A stretch of DNA of 64,000 nt from an uncultured Bacteroidales bacterium (GTDB lineage: Bacteria; Bacteroidota; Bacteroidia; Bacteroidales; Paludibacteraceae). Within the stretch, counting starts at the first letter, position 1; the number at the start of each line of letters is the position of its first letter. A model generated the notes under the pieces. That model was not told the DNA's origin. It ran no database searches and saw only the letters and a program-made list of their open reading frames with translations. A program made the translations under genes and the position numbers. The stretch lies in NCBI GenBank assembly GCA_900319105.1, contig ONND01000002.1, positions 62,001 through 126,000 of the forward strand, in the 5' to 3' direction. Below, in pieces: positions 1 through 8,318 of this stretch.

Positions 1-1167
1 GGCACTGCGGGCGTAGGCCTGGAAGCCCATCGAACCGTTCGGCGCACCGTGGAAGAATGCCGTTGTGTACCCTTCGTTACCCAGGCAGTCCGCGATAGAC
101 GAGACCGCGTTGGTGGAGTAGGGAGTGACGACGTACGGATCGATCAACATCGGGATCGACGAGAGCACCGAAGGCATCGCGTCGATTGACTTACGGCCGG
201 AAGCGAACGAGTACGGCCAGGTCACACTCTGCGCTAAGAGTGAATCCAGGAAAGGTGTGTAGCCTACGCCGTCATTGTAGAACCCGATATGCTCCGCCGC
301 AAACGACTCCAAGATAAAGACCACCACATTCACTTTCTCTCTTGGCTCTTGACTCTCATCCCTTGGCTCTTGCTCATGCCATGGCGTCATGATCTGCGCC
401 ACCTCGTCCTCGGCGAAATAATGGGGTTCGGTATACGTGCTGCCTTCGGTCGAACGCATAATACTGAACGGCGTATTGAGCACGAGCAGCGTTTCCTGCG
501 GCCGATCGGTATATTGCAGGGCATTGCTGAGCGTAATAGGGCGTGTGTATTTGCCGAACCCGCCACGGATGCCGATCACAATAAAATAGACACTCACGAC
601 GAACAGCAAGGTCTCCACGGGGTAATAGCGCCATGGACACTTTGTCCATTGTCCATTGTCCATTGTCCATTGCAATTTTCGATACAACCACACCACCGCG
701 GCCATGAGCAGTAACGCAAAGAGGGTAACGTACCAGTACTGTGCGGCGCCTTGTAGAAAAACAGAGAGCAGGTTTCCGTCGTTCTGGAACTCATCGAAGA
801 ACGTGATGGTCGTGCGTCGGTCGGTGAACCGCACATACACGGTGTCGGCGCAGTTGACCGCGAGACCGATCAGGTTGGGCACCAGAAAGAACCATTTGGC
901 GACGGACTGATACACGCCGTTCTGACGCCATCTCATCGGCAGCGGGAACAGCGCCAAGAGCAGATAGACCGAACTCAGATAGAGGATGGCGGTCAGGTCA
1001 AAGCGCATTCCTCCAAGTAACATCTCCCATAGATGCGCCGCCGTCACGTCGGGAAACAGATCCGGACTGGTGATGAAGAAAAAAAGCCGTGACAGCGTAT
1101 AAGCCGCCATCACGAGCAGCAGGTTACACGCCGCACAAACCCATGGATGATTCCAAAACCATTTCAT
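1..1167 (-). CDS. LTA synthase-family sulfatase/phosphotransferase, 3' end cut by window
   Basis: About 389 residues are visible, from the start at 1167 to the window edge. The N-terminal half has several hydrophobic membrane segments. The sulfatase-type domain then begins with NVVVFILESFAAEHIG (metal-binding Glu) and ASGRKSIDAMPSVLSSIP, where the nucleophile (Ser here, often Thr) is expected. Family members transfer phosphoglycerol or phosphoethanolamine, or hydrolyse sulfate or phosphate esters, at the outer face of the inner membrane; the substrate cannot be read here. Two degenerate heptad arrays lie in frame (641-671, 341-375). The first encodes a W-T-M-D-N-G-Q run between the last membrane helices and the enzymatic domain. 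The frame stays open through both arrays, so the gene appears intact. Confidence 0.8.
   Translation of the reverse strand, partial: MKWFWNHPWVCAACNLLLVMAAYTLSRLFFFITSPDLFPDVTAAHLWEMLLGGMRFDLTAILYLSSVYLLLALFPLPMRWRQNGVYQSVAKWFFLVPNLIGLAVNCADTVYVRFTDRRTTITFFDEFQNDGNLLSVFLQGAAQYWYVTLFALLLMAAVVWLYRKLQWTMDNGQWTKCPWRYYPVETLLFVVSVYFIVIGIRGGFGKYTRPITLSNALQYTDRPQETLLVLNTPFSIMRSTEGSTYTEPHYFAEDEVAQIMTPWHEQEPRDESQEPREKVNVVVFILESFAAEHIGFYNDGVGYTPFLDSLLAQSVTWPYSFASGRKSIDAMPSVLSSIPMLIDPYVVTPYSTNAVSSIADCLGNEGYTTAFFHGAPNGSMGFQAYARSA
341..375. repeat. Degenerate heptad repeat (CTTGGCT type) inside the sulfatase gene
   Basis: Units CTTGGCT, CTTGACT, CTCATCC, CTTGGCT, CTTGCTC follow one another. On the coding strand they add a repeated Gln-Glu-Pro-Arg stretch before the catalytic domain. 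Confidence 0.7.
641..671. repeat. Heptad repeat TTGTCCA x4 inside the sulfatase gene
   Basis: Four consecutive TTGTCCA units lie in frame in the sulfatase gene. The same unit, with TTGTCTA variants, is used between this gene and pth at 1168-1200. Confidence 0.8.
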
Positions 1168-1200
1168 GTCTATTGTCCATTGTCTATTGTCCATTGTCTA
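1168..1200. repeat. Heptad repeat TTGTCYA in the sulfatase/pth gap
   Basis: Alternating TTGTCTA and TTGTCCA units fill the 30-nt gap and supply the stop codon of pth. Confidence 0.75.
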
Positions 1201-1761
1201 CTTATTGTTGAACTGATTCATGGTTCGGTCAATGCCTTGGAGGCAGAAGGAGGGGATGATCTGGGTCGTCACTTTGAGCCGTTCGTCGATCATCTTCTTC
1301 TCCTCGTCCGTCCATTCGCCCAGCACAAAATTGATCTGTGTCCCGCGCGTGTACTCGTTTCCTATACCGAAACGCACGCGTGCGTAGGCGTCGGTACCGA
1401 TGACGGATTGGATGTTCCCCAGTCCGTTGTGGCCGCCGTTCGAGCCTTGTTTGCGGATCCGGATGGTACCGAACGGCAGGTTCAGGTCATCGACCAGCAC
1501 GAGCATGTTCTCCACGGGTATCTTCTCCTGTTGCAGCCAGTAACGCACGGCGTTGCCGGAGAGGTTCATATACGTGGAGGGTTTGAGCAGCACCATTTCG
1601 GCGTTCTTCACGCGACATTTGGCTACGAACCCGTAACGCTTGTCCTCCCACTGGGCGTTAACCGACGCAGCAAACGCATCGATCATCATGAAACCGATGT
1701 TATGCCGTGTACCGGCGTACTCATCGCCGATATTGCCAAGTCCGACTATTAAGTATTTCAT
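1198..1761 (-). CDS. pth: Peptidyl-tRNA hydrolase
   Basis: The 187-residue protein starts [20 protein letters not shown], carrying the N-terminal signature with the catalytic His near residue 20. It continues with the VDDLNLPFG and GSNGGHNGL motifs of bacterial Pth. The enzyme releases peptides from prematurely dropped peptidyl-tRNA in the cytoplasm and recycles tRNA. I chose the start at 1761 because upstream residues in the longer frame lie outside the family domain. It sits directly downstream of rplY, a common pairing in Bacteroidota. Its stop codon lies inside a heptad repeat. Confidence 0.95.
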   Translation of the reverse strand: MKYLIVGLGNIGDEYAGTRHNIGFMMIDAFAASVNAQWEDKRYGFVAKCRVKNAEMVLLKPSTYMNLSGNAVRYWLQQEKIPVENMLVLVDDLNLPFGTIRIRKQGSNGGHNGLGNIQSVIGTDAYARVRFGIGNEYTRGTQINFVLGEWTDEEKKMIDERLKVTTQIIPSFCLQGIDRTMNQFNNK

Positions 1762-1891
1762 ATTTGGAATAAAGACCGTTTCACTAAAAGACAAAAGACA
1801 ATGGACTGATTTACTATCGGTCGGGGCATTTCTGTCCTTAATCCTTTAGCGCAGCGGTCCATTGTCTTTCAGCGGCTATGCCGCGGTCTCA

Positions 1892-2449
1892 TTAAGCCTG
1901 TTTGCTCTGGCGTGTAGCCTTGACCTCAGCGACGCAAGCGTCAGCCGGGTTAACGAACGTCAGGCCTTCTACCTTCACGTCAGCAACAGCGATCTTCTTA
2001 CCAAGACCCAGCTCGGTAACGTCGACGTTGATGCGATCAGGGAATGCGGTGTAGATACCACAAGCTTTGAGTTTGCGCATGTTCTGAACCAACTTACCAC
2101 CGGCTTTAACACCTTCTGCAAGACCGTTCAGCAGAACGGGGATCTCTACTACTACCGGCTTCTTCTCATCTACTGCGAGGAAGTCAATATGCAGGGTCTT
2201 TCCGTCGATCGGGTGGAACTGAAGCTCCTTTACAATGGCTTTGGTCTTGGTGTCACCTACCGTCAGGTCAACGATCTGGGTGTCCGGGCTGTAGATGAGC
2301 TTACGTACATCACCGGCTGCTACCGTGAAAGTAGCGTTGATGCCACAACCATAAATGTTGCAAGGAATCAATTCCTCTGCGCGAAGAGCCTTTGCGGCTT
2401 TCTTTCCGTACTCGCTACGCGGAGTACCTACTAATGCAAATTCTTTCAT
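1892..2449 (-). CDS. rplY: 50S ribosomal protein L25/general stress protein Ctc
   Basis: The protein has 185 residues. The N-terminal L25 domain (RSEYGKKAAKALRAEELIPCNIYG, LQFHPIDGKTLHIDFLAV) binds 5S rRNA. The longer C-terminal TL5/Ctc beta domain runs from about residue 95 to the end. The length fits the long, two-domain form of L25. It lies between tRNA-Gln and pth on the same strand and may be read from the tRNA promoter, because I see no clear promoter of its own in the 135-nt gap. Confidence 0.95.
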   Translation of the reverse strand: MKEFALVGTPRSEYGKKAAKALRAEELIPCNIYGCGINATFTVAAGDVRKLIYSPDTQIVDLTVGDTKTKAIVKELQFHPIDGKTLHIDFLAVDEKKPVVVEIPVLLNGLAEGVKAGGKLVQNMRKLKACGIYTAFPDRINVDVTELGLGKKIAVADVKVEGLTFVNPADACVAEVKATRQSKQA

Positions 2450-2537
2450 TGTTAAATAAATTTGTGTTACTCAATATGGGGCAGTTAAATTCTTTTGTGA
2501 CGCTGCCCGTATCCCATCACACTTGCCTTTTTTCACA

Positions 2538-2574
2538 ATACACCCCTCCTTTTAGGGAGGGGCTTGGGGTAGGC
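2538..2574. repeat. GC-rich palindromic element (CCCCTCC..GGAGGGG), copy 1
   Basis: Hairpin with arms CCCCTCC and GGAGGGG followed by GCTTGGGGTAGGCTT, between rplY and tRNA-Gln. Near-identical copies lie inside ddl (31147-31184) and, in the other orientation, inside xseA (39169-39208). Confidence 0.75.
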
Positions 2575-2585
2575 TTCCCCTTTTG

Positions 2586-2656
2586 TTGTCCACCGAGGAG
2601 TCGAACCTCGCTTCTCGGAACCAAAATCCGGTGTAATACCGATATACGAGTGGACA
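2586..2656 (-). tRNA. tRNA-Gln(UUG)
   Basis: A cloverleaf can be drawn on the minus strand. The 7-bp acceptor stem pairs TGTCCAC with GTGGACA. There is a short D arm (GTA/TAC) and a T arm CGAGG-TTCGACT-CCTCG. The anticodon loop TTTTGGT gives anticodon UUG. One anticodon-stem pair looks like C-A in my fold. CCA is not encoded in full. A strong promoter lies 30 nt upstream (2686-2716). Confidence 0.88.
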
Positions 2657-2685
2657 TCGCATTCGCCTTTCGACGAAAAAGCGTG

Positions 2686-2716
2686 CAAAATTACTACAAT
2701 TTTTTCATATATGCAA
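2686..2716 (-). promoter_or_regulatory. Bacteroidota-type promoter for tRNA-Gln
   Basis: Reading the minus strand: -33 TTGC (2713-2716), 19-nt spacer, -7 TAATTTTG (2686-2693). It points at the tRNA and, beyond it, rplY. Confidence 0.75.
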
Positions 2717-2774
2717 ATAATTTTGCAAAAAAATGCAAGTTTTTTATTTTTTGTATAGTGTAATCTTCGAAAAT

Positions 2775-2820
2775 AAAAAATCTCAGCGCGCAAAGAGATA
2801 TCTCCGGCATGCTATGCCGG
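2775..2820 (-). terminator. Hairpins and T-run after the radical SAM gene
   Basis: Minus strand: a CCGGCAT/ATGCCGG hairpin (2804-2820), then an ATCTC...GAGAT stem followed by TTTTTT (2775-2797). This is a plausible rho-independent end for the cassette, about 70-110 nt after its last stop codon. Confidence 0.5.
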
Positions 2821-2887
2821 TTTCCCATTCTTTTACATTGTCCATTTCTCTGAATGCCGGCTTTTAAGTTGTCCATTAGCCCGAATA

Positions 2888-4000
2888 TCATTCGGGTATC
2901 TGTTCTTTTAGATTGTCTTCCTGTATCCGTTTCTCTATATGTGCAAAAATTTTCTTGTATGCCGGACAAAGGAATGTCTTGTGCTTAAAGTCTCCCGATG
3001 CAAGAAACCCGTCATGCAAACAACCGCCGTGGCAGATATGATACCATTTGCATTTGGAGCAACCGCTTTGAGCTATGTATTCTGCGCGTTTATAAGTCTC
3101 CGTTTGCTTGACACGTTGCATAATTTCTGCCAGTGGTTCATCATGCAGATTGCCGTATGAGTACTGCAGCAGGTCATTGTCGCAGAACCGTCCGCAAGGC
3201 ATCACATCGCCTGTCGGGGCAATCGCCATAAAGTTATCTTGGCAGTTGGGCGAGAACATACACCCGGATGGTTTGCCTGTGGCAATATTACTGGCTATCT
3301 CCACGAAGTTGGATTCGGTAATCTCGCCTTCTTGGTCGTTATACCAAAGGTCGAACAACTCTATCGCCATCTGTGCATATTCATCCGGCGTAATACCGTA
3401 CTCGTCTATGTTGTTCTGCGCCTCGCCGGAACAGAACAGCGGATTAAACTTGAAGCTGATTCCTTCGTCACGCATAAAGCGGTAGAGCTCAGGAATATGC
3501 CCGATATGTTTCTTGCTTCCCACTACAATGCACCCTATCCGCATTCCGCGCCCCTTACATCGGCGATAATTGGCAATAATACGCTCAAAAGTCGGCTCGC
3601 CATGTACACCTACCCGCTGCTGATTATGAATGTCTGCCGTGCCGTCCAATGAAAACCCAACCCGCACATTATATTGCAGAAAGAGGTCTATCCACTCGTC
3701 ATTGACAAGCGAAAGATTGGTCTGCATAGAGTTCTGCACTTCGTAACTAGCCAACTCTTGCTGCATATAAGCAAAAATAGCACGATAGTTGTCTATACCC
3801 CACAGCATCGGCTCTCCGCCATGCCAGATGATGGCAATTTTCTTACGCGGCTTTGCTTGCAACAATAGTTTGATTTGGTCAATAATGCGCTTGGCAAATT
3901 CCAAATCAAACAATCTCGACTGCCTTTTCGTCTCATTGCTCAAATAGCAATACTTGCACCGTAGATTGCAAGAATATGTGGGTTTGATGATGAATGTCAT
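2888..4000 (-). CDS. Radical SAM/SPASM peptide-modifying enzyme
   Basis: This 370-residue enzyme carries the radical SAM motif CNLRCKYC (Cys 11, 15, 18). A C-terminal SPASM domain supplies further Cys clusters (GCMFSPNC, CGRFC, CSKCKWYHICHGGC and a last Cys near residue 345) for auxiliary Fe-S clusters. Such enzymes modify ribosomal peptides or sulfatases by radical chemistry. It is the last gene of a tight minus-strand cassette: 8 nt after a one-TM protein, which follows two tiny Tyr/Asp-rich peptides. An anaerobic sulfatase-maturating role cannot be excluded from the domain plan alone, but no sulfatase is adjacent; the nearest starts 1.7 kb away beyond three other genes. I infer a RiPP maturase acting on the two peptides. 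The DNA is more AT-rich than the flanking housekeeping genes, consistent with transfer. Confidence 0.85.
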   Translation of the reverse strand: MTFIIKPTYSCNLRCKYCYLSNETKRQSRLFDLEFAKRIIDQIKLLLQAKPRKKIAIIWHGGEPMLWGIDNYRAIFAYMQQELASYEVQNSMQTNLSLVNDEWIDLFLQYNVRVGFSLDGTADIHNQQRVGVHGEPTFERIIANYRRCKGRGMRIGCIVVGSKKHIGHIPELYRFMRDEGISFKFNPLFCSGEAQNNIDEYGITPDEYAQMAIELFDLWYNDQEGEITESNFVEIASNIATGKPSGCMFSPNCQDNFMAIAPTGDVMPCGRFCDNDLLQYSYGNLHDEPLAEIMQRVKQTETYKRAEYIAQSGCSKCKWYHICHGGCLHDGFLASGDFKHKTFLCPAYKKIFAHIEKRIQEDNLKEQIPE

Positions 4001-4008
4001 TTTTTTAC

Positions 4009-4437
4009 CTATTCTTCATTGTTTTTCATGTTTAATATAGGAATAGTTTTCTTCACTCCTAATTTATTTTGATAAGTAATAGTAATATTTAAGCAAGCAT
4101 TGGGATCATTAAAAACTTGCTCAGTCTCCTTGGAACCGTTCAAATGAACATTGTGTTCTCCTCCTGAGTGTTTAAGGACAGGAAGAGTTAATGATGTTCT
4201 ATACAATCTTTGAATTTTATTATTTGCATCGTGATAAATATATTCAATGTAACAAATTACCTCATATGCATCAAATAATACATTTTCATTATATATTCTG
4301 ATATATTTCTTATACTTCCCATGCTGAATTTTTTTATCGGAACTGATTGTTGGCACCAAAACATAATTTAGTAGCGACCAAAATAACCATGAAGATATCA
4401 GTCCGCTGACAACACCAATTATTATTGTTGTTTGCAT
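4009..4437 (-). CDS. Small membrane-anchored protein of the radical SAM cassette
   Basis: The 142-residue protein has one N-terminal membrane helix (about residues 3-30). A polar, probably beta-rich domain follows, with many Tyr, Ile and Asn and motifs such as VLFDAYEVICYIEYIY and LNITITYQNKLG. I do not recognise the family. It sits between the peptide genes and the radical SAM gene with gaps of 20 and 8 nt, so it is surely co-transcribed. Its anchor suggests a role at the membrane in holding, exporting or sensing the modified peptide; this is inference. No protease or ABC-transporter motif is visible. Confidence 0.7.
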   Translation of the reverse strand: MQTTIIIGVVSGLISSWLFWSLLNYVLVPTISSDKKIQHGKYKKYIRIYNENVLFDAYEVICYIEYIYHDANNKIQRLYRTSLTLPVLKHSGGEHNVHLNGSKETEQVFNDPNACLNITITYQNKLGVKKTIPILNMKNNEE

Positions 4438-4457
4438 ATATCAATCTATTTTATCCA

Positions 4458-4601
4458 TTAATAATCATAATCTGCATAATCACTATGATAATCACTATAA
4501 TCATATTGATGGTCTGCAAAGTATGAAACTACTTCATAATTTTTCGATGCGATTTTATTTCTAATAATATCTTTCGCATAAGTTTGATCATTTGCTTTCA
4601 T
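4458..4601 (-). CDS. Putative RiPP precursor peptide 2, Tyr/Asp-rich C-terminus
   Basis: A 47-residue peptide running ATG (4601) to TAA (4458). The first 30 residues form a polar leader-like part starting MKANDQTYAKDIIRNKIA. The tail is YDYSDYHSDYADYDY (residues 33-47), with Y-S-D and Y-A-D triads and Tyr at seven of the fifteen positions counted through the end. It begins 11 nt after precursor 1 ends and stops 20 nt before the membrane protein. The leader differs from that of precursor 1, but the repeated Tyr-x-Asp tail is shared, as expected for two substrates of one maturase. Function is inferred from context and composition; too short for most gene finders. Confidence 0.65.
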   Translation of the reverse strand: MKANDQTYAKDIIRNKIASKNYEVVSYFADHQYDYSDYHSDYADYDY

Positions 4602-4612
4602 ATAAACAAAAA

Positions 4613-4768
4613 TTAATAAGTGTCTACATCGTAATATTTACTCATATCATTATAATCATTATAATCGGCATATTCGCCCCAGGGAAGTCCATATGCGAGA
4701 GGTTGTAATTTATGAATGACTAATCGAGAAATTGCCTTCTGGGCATGGGTTAATGTTTTTACAATCAT
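4613..4768 (-). CDS. Putative RiPP precursor peptide 1, Tyr-x-Asp repeats
   Basis: A 51-residue peptide running ATG (4768) to TAA (4613). The basic, amphipathic leader-like part starts MIVKTLTHAQKAISRLVIHK. It is followed by PLAYGLPWGE and the tail YADYNDYNDMSKYYDVDTY (residues 33-51), which holds YAD, YND, YND and YYD triads. This tail is the kind of aromatic-x-Asp/Asn pattern that SPASM enzymes forming three-residue cyclophanes act on. It is the first gene of the cassette and starts 52 nt after the FISUMP lipoprotein gene. A 9-codon frame just upstream overlaps its start as ATGA; I consider that fortuitous. Confidence 0.65.
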   Translation of the reverse strand: MIVKTLTHAQKAISRLVIHKLQPLAYGLPWGEYADYNDYNDMSKYYDVDTY

Positions 4769-4820
4769 AAAAATATAGCGATTAACCTATACATCGCGAG
4801 GTTCTAAAATTATCAGGTGA

Positions 4821-7406
4821 TTATTGATTAGTTAAATATCTACGGATCGGACGGACGCGTACAGAACTTCCCGCTGTATAACTAAAGACAGGGTTCTCAT
4901 TATACCACAACGTTTCATTAACATGCGTTATAGAATTTTGTTTCGTATAATAAACCCTCGGGTAATAACATGCATTTCCATCACTTGTCCAATACAATGC
5001 ACTTTGTTCCACACCAGATTTTTTTGCACCTGCCTTAGTATAAAACATAAAAATGCTTCCATCTTCATTATACCAACCTGTTTTAAGGTACGTCATAATA
5101 TATATGAGTTCTTCTCTCGTCGGTAAACACCAATCACTAAATCCACCATATACCAAATTCTCGCAGGCGGATTTGGCATTTCCAAATGACATCGCCCCCA
5201 TGTCAGGATATATACGGTATGTGTATCCTCCATAATATAATTTAGGTAGCGTTGTATAAGCATAAAATTCTGTTGTTATTACCACTTGATTCCCATATAC
5301 TGTCCCATTTATATTAGTGGCATAGGCTCGAATATAGTATGTAGAAGATTGAAGATTAATCCCTGTTATCGTACTAGAATAATACCCACTTCCTGTACCA
5401 TCAGAAGTTATATTATCGCTAATTGTTGGGTATGGATACGTACTCCAGCAAACACCTCGTTTTGTGATAGGAAAGCCTCCATCATCTGTTATGTTTCCGC
5501 CAGAAATTGCAGATGTTTGCGTTAAATTCTCTCCTACATCCAATGTTTCTACCATTGGCAATCCATCTTTTGTTTTATATGATTTCTGTGTACTGTAACT
5601 TGTAGAAACATCTGTAGTGGCATATGCACGGACGTAATAAGTTGTATTAGGAACTAACTTAGTCATTATACATGCATAATTGGTATTCAATTGCTTCCCG
5701 TTTGCCTCAACTATGCTATCAGTTATTGTCGGATTTGCGTCTGTTGACCAACATAATCCACAAGATTGTAGTTGAGAAGCCCCTCCTAAATTGGTTACAG
5801 ATATAAGAGAAGATGCTGATTGTGCGGTTATGTCAGTAATAGTTCCAAGCGTAACTATTGCTTTCCCATCTTTTGTTACGACATTAATAGTTTTGCCATA
5901 GGATGTTCCATTTTCATTGACAGCATAAGCCCTGACGTAATATTGGCTTTCTGGCTCTAGATTATGAATGGTGGAATTAAACACACCTATTCCTTTGCCA
6001 GTGGTTATCTTCGAGTCATCCGTAGTCGGTTGCGTGTTTTGTTGGCTATAAACAAATCCTCGTTCCGTGACATTATATCCCCATGTTTCTGTTACTTCTC
6101 CCGTTACAGCAATAGTTGTTGCCGTACTTGTGGCTTCCTTTGTTTCAACCACTGGCAGTCCGTCTCTTGTAGTGATGCTTATTTGTTGTCCGTATGATGT
6201 ACCCGTTTCATTGGTAGCATATGCACGTATATAATAGGTCATACCGATAGAAAGATTCCTAATATTTCCCTGGAAAGAACCTAATCCTTTACCTACCGTC
6301 GTATGCTCATCCTCAATAGTCGGATACTGAGATGTGGAATAGCAGAATCCTCGTGCAGTTACTGGTATATCGCAATCGGAGACAACCGTTCCAAAAGCAG
6401 TAAAACCAGTGGCTGTCACATTATTTACTGAATCCGTCTTTACTACAGCTAAACCATCCAGAGTCGTTATTATAATCTGTTCGCCATACACCGTAGCAGT
6501 GCTATTCGTAGCATAGGTACGTACATAATAGGTGGTGTTTTCTAATAAGCTACTCAGCGTACTGGTAAACTCACCTTTCCCCGAGCCGTCATTCGTACAC
6601 TCGTCATCTATCGTAGGATCCGGTTGACGACTCCAACAGGTTCCTTTCTTCGTTACGGCATAACCGCCGTCACTTTCTACATGGCCTTTGCATTTTGCAC
6701 TATGAGCAGTAATCCGATAAACCGAATCACTAATCACAATAGGTACACCAAGCTCCGTAGTAAACTTCACTTGATCGCCATAGGCTGTACCTTTCTTATT
6801 GGTAGCATACGCGCGTGCATAATAAATGGTATTATGTTCCAGATTTTTCAAGGTAGTAGTGAAAGTTCCTAATCCACCACCGTCTGTGGTGTGCGTTCCA
6901 TCTACGGTTGGTTGCTGCTCCGTACCATAACATATACCGCGAGCAGTAACAGCCATACGACCATCCGTCATTACCTCACCGCCTAAAGTAGCGCCATCTG
7001 CTGTTACTTCTGTTAATGGCGTTGTCTTTATAGTCGGCAATGCCGGGCCTTCCACCTCTATGACTCCAAGATCCACTTCGGCTTGACCATAACCTCCCAA
7101 AGACACTTTCTTCGGTACGCAGGTCTCGTCTCCTGCTAATAGATAATAACTGCCGTCTATCTCATTGACACGTACCTTCAGAGAGAAATTACCTCCCCCA
7201 TCCGTCTGAGTCTGGCAATGAGTATCCTTCCCGTTCGTTACTTTGACCGTCAAGTCCGAAAAAGGTGTGGTGGTATTGATATACACCACTTGACCACGGT
7301 AATTGACTACATCATTCATATCGTCTTTATTACAAGCGATGAAGAATGTACTAATCGTTACTAACAAGGTGGCTACGAGGCCAAACCATGTGAATCTTGC
7401 TTTCAT
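4821..7406 (-). CDS. Surface lipoprotein with six repeats and a FISUMP-like C-terminal domain
   Basis: The 861-residue protein has a lipoprotein signal ending in FFIACNKDD. A short carboxypeptidase-regulatory-like domain follows (residues about 35-110). Then come six repeats of about 95 residues, each with the pattern 'TARGxCxS..P..T....T.DG.G.G.F...L..L...TYYxRAYATN..GT.YG....TT.DG' (about 125-710). The last 150 residues (KSACENLVYGGFSDWCLPTREELIYI) match the FISUMP/DUF1566 type found on Bacteroidota and Fibrobacter surfaces. Its role is likely outer-surface binding or scaffolding; the ligand is unknown. It lies 13 nt after an LPP20-like gene and 52 nt before the peptide cassette, so all may form one operon. 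Confidence 0.8.
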   Translation of the reverse strand: MKARFTWFGLVATLLVTISTFFIACNKDDMNDVVNYRGQVVYINTTTPFSDLTVKVTNGKDTHCQTQTDGGGNFSLKVRVNEIDGSYYLLAGDETCVPKKVSLGGYGQAEVDLGVIEVEGPALPTIKTTPLTEVTADGATLGGEVMTDGRMAVTARGICYGTEQQPTVDGTHTTDGGGLGTFTTTLKNLEHNTIYYARAYATNKKGTAYGDQVKFTTELGVPIVISDSVYRITAHSAKCKGHVESDGGYAVTKKGTCWSRQPDPTIDDECTNDGSGKGEFTSTLSSLLENTTYYVRTYATNSTATVYGEQIIITTLDGLAVVKTDSVNNVTATGFTAFGTVVSDCDIPVTARGFCYSTSQYPTIEDEHTTVGKGLGSFQGNIRNLSIGMTYYIRAYATNETGTSYGQQISITTRDGLPVVETKEATSTATTIAVTGEVTETWGYNVTERGFVYSQQNTQPTTDDSKITTGKGIGVFNSTIHNLEPESQYYVRAYAVNENGTSYGKTINVVTKDGKAIVTLGTITDITAQSASSLISVTNLGGASQLQSCGLCWSTDANPTITDSIVEANGKQLNTNYACIMTKLVPNTTYYVRAYATTDVSTSYSTQKSYKTKDGLPMVETLDVGENLTQTSAISGGNITDDGGFPITKRGVCWSTYPYPTISDNITSDGTGSGYYSSTITGINLQSSTYYIRAYATNINGTVYGNQVVITTEFYAYTTLPKLYYGGYTYRIYPDMGAMSFGNAKSACENLVYGGFSDWCLPTREELIYIMTYLKTGWYNEDGSIFMFYTKAGAKKSGVEQSALYWTSDGNACYYPRVYYTKQNSITHVNETLWYNENPVFSYTAGSSVRVRPIRRYLTNQ

Positions 7407-7418
7407 TGTTATTGTTTG

Positions 7419-8306
7419 TTAGAATTTAATTTGCACGCCTGCACCATAAGCGTACGAGGGTTGTAGAAGTTCGTTCGTAGGAATAATTGCCGGTGCAAAA
7501 GATATGTTTTGTGGCAAGTGCTTATCCTTTACCACCCAGGCATGTACCATGTTGCCGATATGCAGAACTGCTCCAAGTCCGAATGCAGTGTACATTGCAA
7601 TATCATAGGTAATTTTCATATTTTTGGCAGATTTATAATCTTCATAGGATGTACCAACAGCCTTCATCGTCTTTACTTGCTCCTGTCCCATAAAATAACA
7701 TGCTGTTCCTCCACCAAACAGAACTATTTCGCTTAACAGAAATGCCGTACCGGAACCGCCATGTCCCTTCAACATCTGACCAAGGCCGGGAATAAACGTA
7801 GAAGCTACTATTGCGCGAGTGTTAGAATCCCTTTGCCTTTGGTCATAACGCTCATGCTTGTAACACTCGTTAAAATCATCAAACCGAGCATTATCGGCAT
7901 AGCCCACTTCCGGGATTTGGCACAACAGCCAATAAGTCCAGCCTCCGAACTCGTCATTCGGACGGGAACAATAACACGCCACATTCATAGGGATAGTGAA
8001 ACGCTGCGAAAGCAAGCGCACATTCGTTCCACTGGCCACAGCCTCACTGATATCCTCGGTATTCAATGGAATACCTAATTTCAAAGCCACTTGCATGAAT
8101 GCCTGCGTATAAGCATTATTGCGGGCTTCGGTCTCCGTCTCGCCTGTTGCTCGCTCTACATGATAGTAGAAAGTTCTGTTGCTGCGTTCCGGCTTCTCAA
8201 ACACCCAATCCGGCAACGGCGGTCTTTTTCTGTTCTGGGCAACTACATCCGGACACAGGATCCCGATGACTAAAAGTGCATAAAGCACAAAAAGATACTT
8301 GCGCAT
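7419..8306 (-). CDS. LPP20-like secreted protein with hydrophobic C-terminal region
   Basis: 295 residues with a signal peptide (about 1-23, cleaved after VVAQ). Residues 30-150 resemble LPP20-type envelope proteins: a 'YYHVERATGETETEARNNAYTQAFMQVA' segment and a short strand-rich tail (GGWTYWLLCQIPE). Residues 165-260 contain two hydrophobic stretches with a GLGQMLKGHGGSGTAFL motif, like the DUF5683 family of Bacteroidota. Substrate and role are unknown. It is 13 nt upstream of the FISUMP lipoprotein and follows a related but frameshifted gene, suggesting an envelope-assembly operon. Confidence 0.65.
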   Translation of the reverse strand: MRKYLFVLYALLVIGILCPDVVAQNRKRPPLPDWVFEKPERSNRTFYYHVERATGETETEARNNAYTQAFMQVALKLGIPLNTEDISEAVASGTNVRLLSQRFTIPMNVACYCSRPNDEFGGWTYWLLCQIPEVGYADNARFDDFNECYKHERYDQRQRDSNTRAIVASTFIPGLGQMLKGHGGSGTAFLLSEIVLFGGGTACYFMGQEQVKTMKAVGTSYEDYKSAKNMKITYDIAMYTAFGLGAVLHIGNMVHAWVVKDKHLPQNISFAPAIIPTNELLQPSYAYGAGVQIKF

Positions 8307-8318
8307 ACTAAATCTATT

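Noticed and set aside
4440-4620. Tyr/Asp-rich region as simple low-complexity DNA
   Set aside because: Two separate frames each have start and stop, fit the operon spacing and share the Tyr-x-Asp pattern, so peptide genes are the better reading.
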